Of a stretch of 64,000 nucleotides of DNA, positions 39,998 through 49,813 are shown piece after piece. The number at the start of each line of letters is the position of its first letter. The first letter of the stretch is position 1. This DNA is from Methanobacterium sp. UBA353 (lineage in GTDB: Archaea > Methanobacteriota > Methanobacteria > Methanobacteriales > Methanobacteriaceae). The notes beneath the pieces are model-generated. The model was not told the origin of the DNA and searched no databases. It was given only the letters and a program-made list of their open reading frames with translations. A program made the position numbers and the translations under genes. The stretch covers positions 417,730-481,729 of the forward strand of contig DALO01000002.1 of NCBI GenBank assembly GCA_002496805.1. Reading direction: 5' to 3'.

Positions 39998-40762
39998 CTA
40001 AAAATCAATGAAATGAGAGTCATAAGGATAAGGCTCTTTTTGAACCTTTAATAGATGGCTGATTTTTCCAAAATAAAAAATTTCAAAGTTTTCAACTCCA
40101 TAAACCCTCATATCATCCCAGTTGGTTTTGTTTACAAATGGTGAAAGGAGTTTTTCGTTGAGCACATCCGAACCTTCAGTTATGAAATTAAAAGAAGGCA
40201 TCACAATTATATTTTTGCTTCGGAATTCCCCTGCCAAGAAACATTTAATCTTCTCCATCCTCTCACCACTTCTAATTCCAACTGAAGGATGTTCATGACC
40301 TATAATCAGAGTTTCTTCCTGTATTTTATCCCAATCAGATGGAATCTTATCACCATGCATCACCAAGTAATTACCAACAGAATACGATGGATACACATCA
40401 AGTCCGGTTTTTTTGGCGATTATAGGAGTTAGGGGGTCGTGGTTGCCTTTGATTAGAATGATCTTTTCAAAATTTTCCTTCAAATAATCGATGAATTGTA
40501 GTGTTTCTCTCCATTCCTGACGATTGATCTTACCAAATTCGTGTTTTAAATCACCGTTAATAATAATACTGGAGCAATCACTCCTGGAATGTATTTCTTC
40601 CATTCTCTTGATGATCTTAGAATACTGGAATTTAGGTATCATTATTCCTTGATAATTCAGGGCTTCTTCATATCCCAAGTGAAGATCGGTTATAATCAGG
40701 TGATCTTCAACTTCAAGGGCCAGATCTAATATGTTGGCACCATAAATATTATAACAATCCAT
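39998..40762 (-). CDS. Calcineurin-like metallophosphoesterase linked to Lhr
   Basis: 254 residues. Metal-binding motifs in order: DLHLGYEEAL (26-35), NGDLKHE (about 70), KGNHDPL (about 103), and GHEHPS (about 150). This is the metallophosphoesterase subfamily that commonly neighbours Lhr helicase genes and is believed to act as a nuclease or phosphatase on damaged nucleic acid. It is 6 bases upstream of lhr, so the two are very probably made together. Confidence 0.88.
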   Translation of the reverse strand: MDCYNIYGANILDLALEVEDHLIITDLHLGYEEALNYQGIMIPKFQYSKIIKRMEEIHSRSDCSSIIINGDLKHEFGKINRQEWRETLQFIDYLKENFEKIILIKGNHDPLTPIIAKKTGLDVYPSYSVGNYLVMHGDKIPSDWDKIQEETLIIGHEHPSVGIRSGERMEKIKCFLAGEFRSKNIIVMPSFNFITEGSDVLNEKLLSPFVNKTNWDDMRVYGVENFEIFYFGKISHLLKVQKEPYPYDSHFIDF

Positions 40763-40964
40763 GAATATCCTCGAATTTTAGAAAAAATATGATAAATCAT
40801 TTAATAGATTATTTTGGATTAAAGTATAAATTTTTTTCCAACAAACTAATACATCAACCCATTTGCAGCAAATTAGCATAAATATTGATTGTTAGTTCTA
40901 TTTATTCAAAGCGGAAAAGTTTTATAGAGTAAGGGTTTAAAGAACCCTAAAAATATAATTGTAA

Positions 40965-42509
40965 TTATTTTTCGCTGAAAGTTTGAGTTACAGGAAGGTT
41001 CCGCAACCATCCCAAGTCGCTCTGATACAGCATCCGGATGTCTTTGATTCCCAGACGTATCATAGCTAACCGTTCAATGCCCAGTCCAAATGCAGCGACT
41101 GGTGTTTCAACTCCTAAAGGTTCTAAAACTTCGGGACGGAACATCCCAGATCCGCCTAGCTCTATCCAGCTTTCCTTCTCTGGTAAGTAAATCTCACATT
41201 CTGTTGAAAGATAAGTGTATGGGAAATAAGCTGGCCGGAAACGTACTTCGAAGCCCAGTTGGTGATAGAACTCTTTTAATATTCCTAAAAGATTTTTGAA
41301 GTTAATGTCTTCTGCAGCCACAATACCTTCCACTTGATGGAACTCGGGAAGATGCTTATAAGTGATTGTTTCTCTGCGAAAAACCCGTCCCACTGAAAAC
41401 ATTTTCAATGGTGCTTTGTTTTCAGCTAAAAACCGGGCAGATACACATGTAGTGTGCGTTCTGAGCACTGACTGCCTGGCCACATCTTTATCCCACTGGT
41501 ATCCCCATCCTTCACTCCCGGTTTGACCACCATCTTCATGGGCCTGACCAACCTTCTCCACCAGATCATCAGAAGGTAAAAAAGTAGTTTCAGGTGATTT
41601 AACATAAAACGTATCCTGCATCTCTCTGGCAGCATGGTCTTGGGGTTGGAAAAGACAGTCGAAGTTCCAAAAGGCTGATTCCAGTATAGTGCCTCTGGAC
41701 TCTGTGAAACCTAAATTCAGGAATATGCGACGTATTTCCTGGATGGTCCTTTGTAGTGGGTGCATTTTACCAGGGAAAACCAGTGGGTGTTCGGCAGTTA
41801 TATCATAACCCCGGTAATGGAGGTTTTTCCAGTTCCCTGTTTTTAATTGTTCATGAGTTAGCTGGGTGGCTTCTTCTTTAATTTCAAAACCATAATCAAG
41901 GATGTCCTGGCCTTTAGATGTTATTTTAAGGGTGTAATTAGAACTTTTATTTAAATTAATCAGGCCTTTCCTTTTTTTAAGGAGTTGGAATCCTTCTTTA
42001 AGTGATGATGATAGGCCATTTAAGGTTAAGATTTTCCCTGAATTCATAATAGTATCCAGGAGAATTTCATCAATTCCAGGTTTTTCTAAGGCATGTTCAC
42101 CTTCACTGGTTATGATCACATTACCTTTATCCAGAGCAGCCCAACCCTTTTTAAGGAGCCATCCTATGGCAATTTTAACTTCTGAAGGTTCAATGCCAGA
42201 TTCAACTGCAAGATCCTTCATATGGATGGTCTGATTTTCATGAAGTGCTTCTAAGATTTTGCGCTCAGGCAAACCTTTCTGGGCATAATTGGTACCGGAC
42301 GGTCCCAGACTTAGGAATTCGTCAACATTTTTTTCTACATTAATAATTCCTTTAGATTCCAAAGCCCCAACAGCACTCATAACTTGCTTTATATTTAAAT
42401 CCTGTGATTGGGCCACATTTTCAGGTAAGGTTTCTCCCCCTGCCTCTTCAATGGCCTTTAACACCTTCTTCTCGTAAAGGTGCATTTGATTGATGATTTT
42501 ATCTATCAT
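40965..42509 (-). CDS. pheS: Phenylalanyl-tRNA synthetase alpha subunit
   Basis: 514 residues from the ATG at 42509, with GAGGTTT just upstream; an in-frame TTG at 42521 is less likely. An N-terminal winged-helix region of about 230 residues, as in archaeal/eukaryotic PheS, precedes the class II core. Class II motif 2 is VGRVFRRETITYKHLPEFHQ and motif 3 is AFGLGIERLAMIRLG. It charges tRNA-Phe with the beta subunit, whose gene is not in the window. Confidence 0.95.
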   Translation of the reverse strand: MIDKIINQMHLYEKKVLKAIEEAGGETLPENVAQSQDLNIKQVMSAVGALESKGIINVEKNVDEFLSLGPSGTNYAQKGLPERKILEALHENQTIHMKDLAVESGIEPSEVKIAIGWLLKKGWAALDKGNVIITSEGEHALEKPGIDEILLDTIMNSGKILTLNGLSSSLKEGFQLLKKRKGLINLNKSSNYTLKITSKGQDILDYGFEIKEEATQLTHEQLKTGNWKNLHYRGYDITAEHPLVFPGKMHPLQRTIQEIRRIFLNLGFTESRGTILESAFWNFDCLFQPQDHAAREMQDTFYVKSPETTFLPSDDLVEKVGQAHEDGGQTGSEGWGYQWDKDVARQSVLRTHTTCVSARFLAENKAPLKMFSVGRVFRRETITYKHLPEFHQVEGIVAAEDINFKNLLGILKEFYHQLGFEVRFRPAYFPYTYLSTECEIYLPEKESWIELGGSGMFRPEVLEPLGVETPVAAFGLGIERLAMIRLGIKDIRMLYQSDLGWLRNLPVTQTFSEK

Positions 42510-42593
42510 TTTAAACCTCAAAATTACTTATTATTGGATATAGTATACGATTATAATAAAAATATCATTTATCAGTTAACTAAGTTTTGAACT

Positions 42594-43511
42594 TTAAATA
42601 TTATGCTCTTTATAATTATCTAGATAGGCAATCATTATAGATGATGCAGTGAAATCAGCAGTTGTTCCAGGATTCAAATCATTTTCTATCAATTTTTGGT
42701 CAAATTGTTCCAGGAGTTTTTTACCTTTATCAGTTAAAATTCCCCCTTTTTCCAGTACAGACTTCGCATGGAAAGATACTTCTTTAGCTTTTTTTTCTCC
42801 ATATTTACGGCTTATGAGGGTGTCTGGAACTTTGGAGAGAATAGTGAGGAAGGTCTGCACTGTAGCTACGTTAATACCATGTTTTGTTTTAATTTTGGTA
42901 AATAAGGGAAAACCAAGATCAAAGGTCACTGGCATTTGATGTGTCAGTTCATGGGAAAGACAATCCCATTCTGATGACATTTCCAGGACACGGAACATGT
43001 TTATGTTTTCATCCAGGAGTTTATGGGTGGAACTATCACTACCCACATCCAACTCTTCTTGTTCGCCCATACCTCCCGCATCAGCGATGTTAATAGCCTG
43101 ATAAAGATCAACTGCATCTTCGGGTGTAGTTGCTTTCATTATTTGGCCTATTTTATTCCTTAAATCTTTCACATCATGTGCCATACCTGCAGCAGCGCAG
43201 ATTGGGGTTAATAACATTACTATCCCTAAATTGGTGTTATTAGCTACCCATCGATCTGTTTCAGTCACTGCTTCCAGGACTAGATTTCCAAGACCAATTT
43301 TTCCCCATTTTTCAGGGGTTTTTCTCAGATCAAAACCTTTTAATGCGGTTTTTTCCATGATATCCCCTATGGCGATTCCGCTGAGGAGAAAATCCTCAAA
43401 AGCCATATCTGAGAAGTCTTGAGTTCTATGGACATTTCCGGGTTTAGGATGACCACTGACTTCCAAAACAGATGCTATTTGGGCACATTTACCAACAAAA
43501 ACAGGGTCCAA
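42594..43511 (-). CDS. CitG/MdcB-like triphosphoribosyl-dephospho-CoA synthase family protein
   Basis: About 305 residues from the TTG at 43511, which has GAGGTGA six bases before it; an upstream TTG at 43553 is the alternative. SGHPKPGNVHRTQDFSDM (about 19-36) is the family signature, and the later LLDENINMFRVL and AGGMGEQE are also seen. In bacteria this family makes the prosthetic group of citrate or malonate decarboxylase. Methanogens lack those enzymes, so its product here is unknown, possibly a modified coenzyme. Confidence 0.75.
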   Translation of the reverse strand: MDPVFVGKCAQIASVLEVSGHPKPGNVHRTQDFSDMAFEDFLLSGIAIGDIMEKTALKGFDLRKTPEKWGKIGLGNLVLEAVTETDRWVANNTNLGIVMLLTPICAAAGMAHDVKDLRNKIGQIMKATTPEDAVDLYQAINIADAGGMGEQEELDVGSDSSTHKLLDENINMFRVLEMSSEWDCLSHELTHQMPVTFDLGFPLFTKIKTKHGINVATVQTFLTILSKVPDTLISRKYGEKKAKEVSFHAKSVLEKGGILTDKGKKLLEQFDQKLIENDLNPGTTADFTASSIMIAYLDNYKEHNI

Positions 43512-43573
43512 GAATTTCACCTCATTAATAATTTGTAGAATTAATTTTTCCAATTATAAAAAATCTATTTCCC

Positions 43574-44557
43574 TCAACACTTTTCTTTAATATTCTTCTC
43601 TAAAAATTCAGGGGTGAAATGAGAGATGATTAGGTCGGCTCCTGCTCTTTTAATTGATAATAATGATTCATAGATGGAATCTTCAGTGAGGTATCCTGCA
43701 TCAATTCCTGCTTTAAGCATGGAATATTCTCCACTAACTTGATAAGCAGCAGTAGGAATTTGAAAAGCTTCTTTCACCCGTTGAATAACATCCAAGTAGG
43801 CCATGGCTGGTTTTACCATCACTATGTCCGCACCTTCTTCCAGATCAAGTTCTGTTTCCATAAGTGCTTCTTCAACATTGGAAGGACTCATCTGATGAGT
43901 TTTCCGGTCACCAAATGATGGTGCTGAACATACAGCATCCCTGAATGGGGCATAGAAGGATGATGCGTATTTTGCAGAATACGACATTATTAAGGTGTCC
44001 TGAAATCCTCCATGATCCAGCATTTCCCGGATTTCACCAACCCGACCATCCATCATATCAGAGGGCGCTACAATATCTGCTCCTGCCTCAGCATGGCTTA
44101 AAGCTATTTTAGCAAGTATTCGAAGGGTTCCATCATTATCAATTTCATTTCCTTCCACAATTCCACAATGTCCATGGTTGGTGTATTGGCAAAGACAAAC
44201 ATCAGTAATTACCACCAGATCCGTTTCTGCTTTCAGACGTCTTACAGTCTGTTGAACGATCCCGTTATCTGCATAGGCCGCAGTACCCATTTCATCCTTT
44301 TCTTCAGGCATTCCAAAGAGTAAAACAGATTGAAGACCTATTTTTTCCAGCCTTTTTGCTTCATCAACAGCATCCTCCAAACTATAACGGTACTGTCCTG
44401 GCATGGTATCTATAGGCTCCCCTGCACCTTCTTCAAGTTCTTCTTTGATGAAGAGGGGATAAATAAAATCTTCAGAGTTTAAGACTGTTTCGCGGAGAAT
44501 TTTCCTTATCTGAGGGGTTTTTCTTAGTCTACGCATGCGACGAGTTGGGAATTGCAT
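43574..44557 (-). CDS. hemB: Porphobilinogen synthase (ALA dehydratase)
   Basis: 327 residues from the ATG at 44557 (MQFPTRRMRRLR); a start eight codons upstream is less likely. It condenses two 5-aminolevulinates to porphobilinogen for cobamide, F430 and siroheme. Active-site lysines are in MSYSAKYASSFY and IMVKPAMAYLD, and zinc is probably held by the cysteines of VCLCQYTNHGHCG. No other tetrapyrrole gene is adjacent. Confidence 0.95.
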   Translation of the reverse strand: MQFPTRRMRRLRKTPQIRKILRETVLNSEDFIYPLFIKEELEEGAGEPIDTMPGQYRYSLEDAVDEAKRLEKIGLQSVLLFGMPEEKDEMGTAAYADNGIVQQTVRRLKAETDLVVITDVCLCQYTNHGHCGIVEGNEIDNDGTLRILAKIALSHAEAGADIVAPSDMMDGRVGEIREMLDHGGFQDTLIMSYSAKYASSFYAPFRDAVCSAPSFGDRKTHQMSPSNVEEALMETELDLEEGADIVMVKPAMAYLDVIQRVKEAFQIPTAAYQVSGEYSMLKAGIDAGYLTEDSIYESLLSIKRAGADLIISHFTPEFLEKNIKEKC

Positions 44558-44681
44558 TTGATCACATCTATATCCATACACTATATCTAAATATTTAATT
44601 GAATGATGAGCCTTTAAACATTATATTTAATCTATTCCTTCCTAGATATATTATTTCATTCAGTATATCATCTGAATTCTT

Positions 44682-45362
44682 TCATATCTTTAAAATCTCA
44701 CCATAAGGCTTTTTACGATAATACCTTTTGGCATGTTCCACTAACAATGCATGATATTCTTGATAAATAGGCACAGATAAAGGCAGATTATTTTCAAAGA
44801 GTTTTTTAAACTCCATGTAACTAATTTTCTCATCCACCAAGCCCAGATGGCTGAATATTCTTCTGGTGTAGGTATCAATAACAAATTCAGGTTTTTTGTA
44901 AGCATAAAGGAGGATGGAGTCAGCAGTTTCATTACCTACTCCCTTAACCTTTAAAATTTCACTTCTACTGGGAGTTGTCCCTTCAAGGAATAGGAAGAAC
45001 TTGGTGATCTCACGTATGTAAACTGATTTTTGGTTTAAAAACCCAGCTGGGCGAACAGCTTTTTTCAATACTTCATCATCCAATGAAAGAAGACTTTCAG
45101 GATTAAAATCAGTGATCTTTTTTAAATTCAAAATGGCCTTCATTGCCGAAGTCCAAGCGGTGTTTTGGGTAAGAATTGACCCTAAAATAATTTCATATTT
45201 TTGTTTCTCAGTTTCAGGAAGTTCATAATTTAGGGGATGATAACCACGGGTAGCACCAGTTTTATTCAAATTCTTTGATTCTAGATCTGTTAAAGGCCAC
45301 CAACCTTGAGGACCGTAAAGATTGTAAAGTTTTTCATAGATTTTTAATATGGCTTCATTCAT
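44682..45362 (-). CDS. EndoIII-like DNA glycosylase without Fe-S cluster
   Basis: 226 residues. The helix-hairpin-helix VKGVGNETADSILLYA (139-154) and the catalytic Asp163 in VIDTYTRR identify an HhH-GPD glycosylase. The lysine that gives EndoIII its lyase activity is replaced by Glu (E145), and the four C-terminal cluster cysteines are absent. This matches monofunctional glycosylases of the MagIII/3-methyladenine type. It removes a damaged base and leaves an abasic site. Alone on its strand. Confidence 0.82.
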   Translation of the reverse strand: MNEAILKIYEKLYNLYGPQGWWPLTDLESKNLNKTGATRGYHPLNYELPETEKQKYEIILGSILTQNTAWTSAMKAILNLKKITDFNPESLLSLDDEVLKKAVRPAGFLNQKSVYIREITKFFLFLEGTTPSRSEILKVKGVGNETADSILLYAYKKPEFVIDTYTRRIFSHLGLVDEKISYMEFKKLFENNLPLSVPIYQEYHALLVEHAKRYYRKKPYGEILKI

Positions 45363-45453
45363 GCAGTTAATCTCCTGAAATTAAAAAACACTTAAAATAG
45401 ATATATCAGACATTATTAATAAGTTACAAATAGAATGTTTGATGGTGCAGATA

Positions 45454-45966
45454 ATGAAAATTAAATGTGGAAGGTGTGTTTTAAGAAGATGGGAAACTAG
45501 AGATCTTCAAAGCTTAGTGGAAAATGCTAACAATTATAACATAGCGTGTTGTATGAGGGATATATTCCCATTCCCATACACCAAAGAAGATGGCAAAACT
45601 TGGATCGAAATGGTCAGTAATGAAGAACCCACCAGTAATCTGGCAATAACTATTGATGAAAAGGCAATTGGTGGAATTGGACTCACATTAGGGGAAGATG
45701 TTGAAAAAATATCTGCAGAAGTCGGATACTGGTTAGGAGAAAAATATTGGGGCATGGGAATCACATCTTCAGCTTTAAATGGAATTATAAACTATGGATT
45801 CAATAATTTAGGACTTAAAAGGATATTCGCCAAACCTTTAGAACATAATATGACCTCAAGAAGGGTTCTTGAAAAAAATGGGTTCAAATTAGAGGGAATA
45901 TTAAATCAAAGTGTTATTAAATGGGGTAAAATATACAACCAGGCGTTGTATGCAACCATTGAATGA
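45454..45966 (+). CDS. GNAT-family acetyltransferase, RimJ/RimL-like
   Basis: 170 residues from the ATG at 45454, behind GGTGCAG. The pattern LRRWETRDLQSLVENANN at the start, then YWLGEKYWGMGITSSALNGI (the acetyl-CoA loop) and NMTSRRVLEKNGFKLEG, is that of RimJ/RimL-type N-acetyltransferases. Probably acetylates a protein N-terminus or a small amine, using acetyl-CoA. Divergent from the glycosylase gene. Confidence 0.88.
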   Translation: MKIKCGRCVLRRWETRDLQSLVENANNYNIACCMRDIFPFPYTKEDGKTWIEMVSNEEPTSNLAITIDEKAIGGIGLTLGEDVEKISAEVGYWLGEKYWGMGITSSALNGIINYGFNNLGLKRIFAKPLEHNMTSRRVLEKNGFKLEGILNQSVIKWGKIYNQALYATIE

Positions 45967-46065
45967 TAATTGAAATATCTAAAATAAACCAGGTCATAAT
46001 ATCTATTTATCACATTATCCAATATTATTATTAGTATTAATTAGAACTTTAGGGGAAGTTGATTT

Positions 46066-47157
46066 ATGGCAGGAAACAGCACAGGAAATTTGTTTAAGAT
46101 CACCACTTTCGGGTCCAGCCATGGCACGGCACTGGGTGCAGTAGTGGATGGTTGTCCAGCGGGATTGAAACTGTCACGTGAGGATATACAAGCCGAACTA
46201 GACCATCGCCGTCCTGGAACCAGTAAAATCACTACTACTCGGGGGGAAACTGATCAAGTAGAAATCCTATCTGGTATATTCGAAGGAAAAACAGATGGAA
46301 CCCCCATTTCTGCAGTGGTGTATAATCAAGATGCTGATTCATCTGTCTATGAACAATTCCGAGATAAACCTCGCCCAGGACATGGTGATTTCACATGGAC
46401 CACCAAATATGGCAACTATGATTACCGTGGAGGGGGCAGGGGAAGTGGTAGGACCACAATTGGCCATGTTATAGGTGGAGCTGTTGCCAAAAAACTCCTC
46501 ACTCATTTAAAAATCAGGGTAATTTCCCATGTAACTCAAATAGGGGATTTGAAGGCCAAACACGTAGCTTACAATCTCATTGAAGAATATTCAAAAAAGA
46601 ACCCAGTGCGGTGTGCCGACCAGAAAGTTGCCAAACTTATGGAAGAAAAAATCCTGGATGCCAAGGAAAAAGGAGATTCTGTTGGTGGTATTGTGGAAAC
46701 CATTGCCTTCAATGTACCTGCAGGAATTGGAGAACCTGTTTTCGATAAACTTGATGCAGATCTAGCCGGAGCATTGATGGGCATAGGAGCAGTTAAAGGT
46801 GTAGAAATCGGTTTTGGATTCAAACTAGCTGAAACCACCGCTAGTGCCACCAACGATGAGTATTACTTAGAAGGTGATAAAATAAAGACTACCACTAATA
46901 CTAGTGGTGGCATAATCGGAGGAATATCTAATGGAATGCCCATTGTGACTAGAATCGCAGTTAAACCCACTCCATCAATAAGTATTGTTCAAAAAACGGT
47001 TGATCTTAAGACCATGAAAGAAACCGAAATAGAGATCAAGGGCCGACATGACCCCTGTATTTGTCCAAGGGTTACTGCCGTAGCAGAAGCAACTGTGGCA
47101 ATGGTGCTGGCAGACCACTTGTTAAGATCAGGCTTCATCGATCCCTGTATTTTTTAG
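46066..47157 (+). CDS. aroC: Chorismate synthase
   Basis: 363 residues. FGSSHGTALGAVVDGCPAG, the first family signature, is at about 11-29; HRRPGTSKITT and the RGGGRGSGR loop bind reduced FMN and EPSP. It removes phosphate from EPSP to give chorismate, using reduced flavin. It stands apart from the shikimate kinase/chorismate mutase pair at 14.4-15.6 kb. GGGGAAG precedes the ATG. Confidence 0.96.
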   Translation: MAGNSTGNLFKITTFGSSHGTALGAVVDGCPAGLKLSREDIQAELDHRRPGTSKITTTRGETDQVEILSGIFEGKTDGTPISAVVYNQDADSSVYEQFRDKPRPGHGDFTWTTKYGNYDYRGGGRGSGRTTIGHVIGGAVAKKLLTHLKIRVISHVTQIGDLKAKHVAYNLIEEYSKKNPVRCADQKVAKLMEEKILDAKEKGDSVGGIVETIAFNVPAGIGEPVFDKLDADLAGALMGIGAVKGVEIGFGFKLAETTASATNDEYYLEGDKIKTTTNTSGGIIGGISNGMPIVTRIAVKPTPSISIVQKTVDLKTMKETEIEIKGRHDPCICPRVTAVAEATVAMVLADHLLRSGFIDPCIF

Positions 47158-47232
47158 TGTACCGAATATAATTTTAAAAAAATTTTTTATAATAAATATT
47201 AAGTACTCTTTTTTTCTCATTCGTCTAATTTC

Positions 47233-47418
47233 TTAAATTATTATATCATCCCTTTGATGGGTGTTTTTCCTACAAGAAACCATTTGCCGTAATTTCTGGC
47301 ACCTTCGAGTTTTGCAAGATTCTTTCGCTTCATGCCAGGAGTAGTGTTTGCAGTTTTCATAAGGGCAATGGTGGTGTTCATGGCAGATTACCATGTTCTC
47401 ATTTAACATTACTTTCAT
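47233..47418 (-). CDS. Cys/His-rich mini-protein, probably zinc-binding
   Basis: 61 residues from the ATG at 47418, six bases after GGTGA (the ATG before it is only three away). Residues 12-39 contain C12, H13, H15-17, C18, C23, H25, H29, C34 and C39 (CHEHHHC, CPYENCKHY, ESCKTRRC), enough ligands for one or two zinc sites. The basic tail could touch nucleic acid. Family not recognised. It is next to the tRNA-Thr gene. Confidence 0.6.
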   Translation of the reverse strand: MKVMLNENMVICHEHHHCPYENCKHYSWHEAKESCKTRRCQKLRQMVSCRKNTHQRDDIII

Positions 47419-47480
47419 CATAAGTCACCTCAATATAAAGGGGATTATCAATTTATTACTAAAATTAAAAGAAGGAAATT

Positions 47481-47556
<76 letters not shown>

Positions 47557-47602
47557 ACAATTAATCATATTTTTTTTTACTTATTTTATTTTTTTTTTTA
47601 AT

Positions 47603-48404
<802 letters not shown>

Positions 48405-48475
48405 GTTTTCACCATGATTTACACAATATTAAATCATTATATCTTAATTAATTATGTAAATACATTTTGTATTGG

Positions 48476-49402
48476 TTATTCAGATTTACAAAGTATTACA
48501 TCACAGCTTAAGGGGGTTTTATTCTTTTTAATGCACAAATTTTCATCTTCAATTACCACATGATCTCCGACACTTAGGGGTGATGGTTTTTCCATTTTCA
48601 TGAAAATGCTATCTCCAGCCTTAGCAAGGACATTCCAGTCCATATTCAATGCTTCAATTCCATCAGTGAGAATTACTTCAACTTTATCTGCTTCCACCTT
48701 TTTCACTCTTCCCACTTCGCCATGATTTATGATTCTGTTTGCCATTTGAATATCCCTGCGTTGTTCCAGCATTTCTTGTCGGAGGTTTTCTCTCCATTTT
48801 GCCAGTTTTTTCACATCACTGATAATGGTGGTTCTGAGTAATTCCATGGCTTGGCTATGATCTATTTGGGGATGGATCATGAATATGTCATATTCTCGGC
48901 TTACAGAGGGAGTGGTTTGGGCCAACATTTCAATGACTTTTTCGAATATATTTTTGACTTCTTCAAGGTTTATTTGAGATTTCCATTGTTTTTTAAGCTC
49001 TTTATTGGCTAATTCTTTGGTTATTTTGTTTCCGAAAATCACTATTGAGGTTTTTCCACTTTTCACATTCTTGATCTTGGATCCAGAAAGTTCAACTTGG
49101 TGGTAACCATTGGTGGTGGCATATATTCTTTTTCTTTTTGTTTCATGAGTGGCTCGAACTTTAACTTCACCAACCAGTACTTTTCCCAGATCACGCACTT
49201 TTACTCCATCATCAGTGATTTTAAGGTTTATCTCAAGTTCTTCTGCTCTTTTGATCAGTTGTTCATCTGTTTTAATCTTTCCAGAGTATAAATCTTCTTC
49301 TAAAATTTCTCGCTGATCTTTATTGCCTAAAAAACCTATGCTTCGCTTGTCGCCAACCATCACACAGCCTTTGCTACCTATATAAGTCATTATAAGGCTC
49401 AT
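48476..49402 (-). CDS. DUF2121 family protein
   Basis: 308 residues with GGTGATTC before the ATG. SLIMTYIGSKGCVMVGDKRS at the start, ITDDGVKVRDLG and the IFGNKITKELANKEL segment match DUF2121, a family of methanogens with a suggested relation to the NTN-hydrolase/proteasome fold. The C-terminal part (GEVGRVKKVEADKVEVILTD) resembles a small beta-barrel. No activity is known. The name rests on recall of the family's N-terminal string. Confidence 0.65.
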   Translation of the reverse strand: MSLIMTYIGSKGCVMVGDKRSIGFLGNKDQREILEEDLYSGKIKTDEQLIKRAEELEINLKITDDGVKVRDLGKVLVGEVKVRATHETKRKRIYATTNGYHQVELSGSKIKNVKSGKTSIVIFGNKITKELANKELKKQWKSQINLEEVKNIFEKVIEMLAQTTPSVSREYDIFMIHPQIDHSQAMELLRTTIISDVKKLAKWRENLRQEMLEQRRDIQMANRIINHGEVGRVKKVEADKVEVILTDGIEALNMDWNVLAKAGDSIFMKMEKPSPLSVGDHVVIEDENLCIKKNKTPLSCDVILCKSE

Positions 49403-49813
49403 TGAATCACCATCCGCATTTAGATTTATTTGTTAATATTCATCAAATTCAATTCAGCCATGATTTTACAATGAATATTGGTCTATTTAGATTAAAATTA
49501 TTATGCTTGCCAGCACAACATTTTTTTTTTAAAAATTTGTTGAAGGGATTTTCCAGGGAAATAACTGACATATTCTGAAGTGATGGATGTTTGGATAATT
49601 AATATGGGGGAAAATTTTTTGTTTTTTTAAAAAAAACTTGTTTGAACGATGTGATTTCCAAACAGCATATAAAACTAAATAACCAAAAAAAACACCTTAA
49701 CATTTGTAAATTTATCATAATCAATACAAATTGTGAGACATATCCAAAAATAGAAAAAAAAGAATAGTAATGTGAAGTAAACTGTTAACGATTTTTGGTG
49801 AATGGTAAGTGTT
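49403..49813. other. 411-base intergenic region, no gene seen
   Basis: Very AT-rich. It holds the upstream region of the DUF2121 gene on the left and the end of the response-regulator gene on the right. A self-complementary GTTTTTTTAAAAAAAAC (near 49620-49636) could be a weak terminator. No frame with a ribosome binding site is present. Confidence 0.5.
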
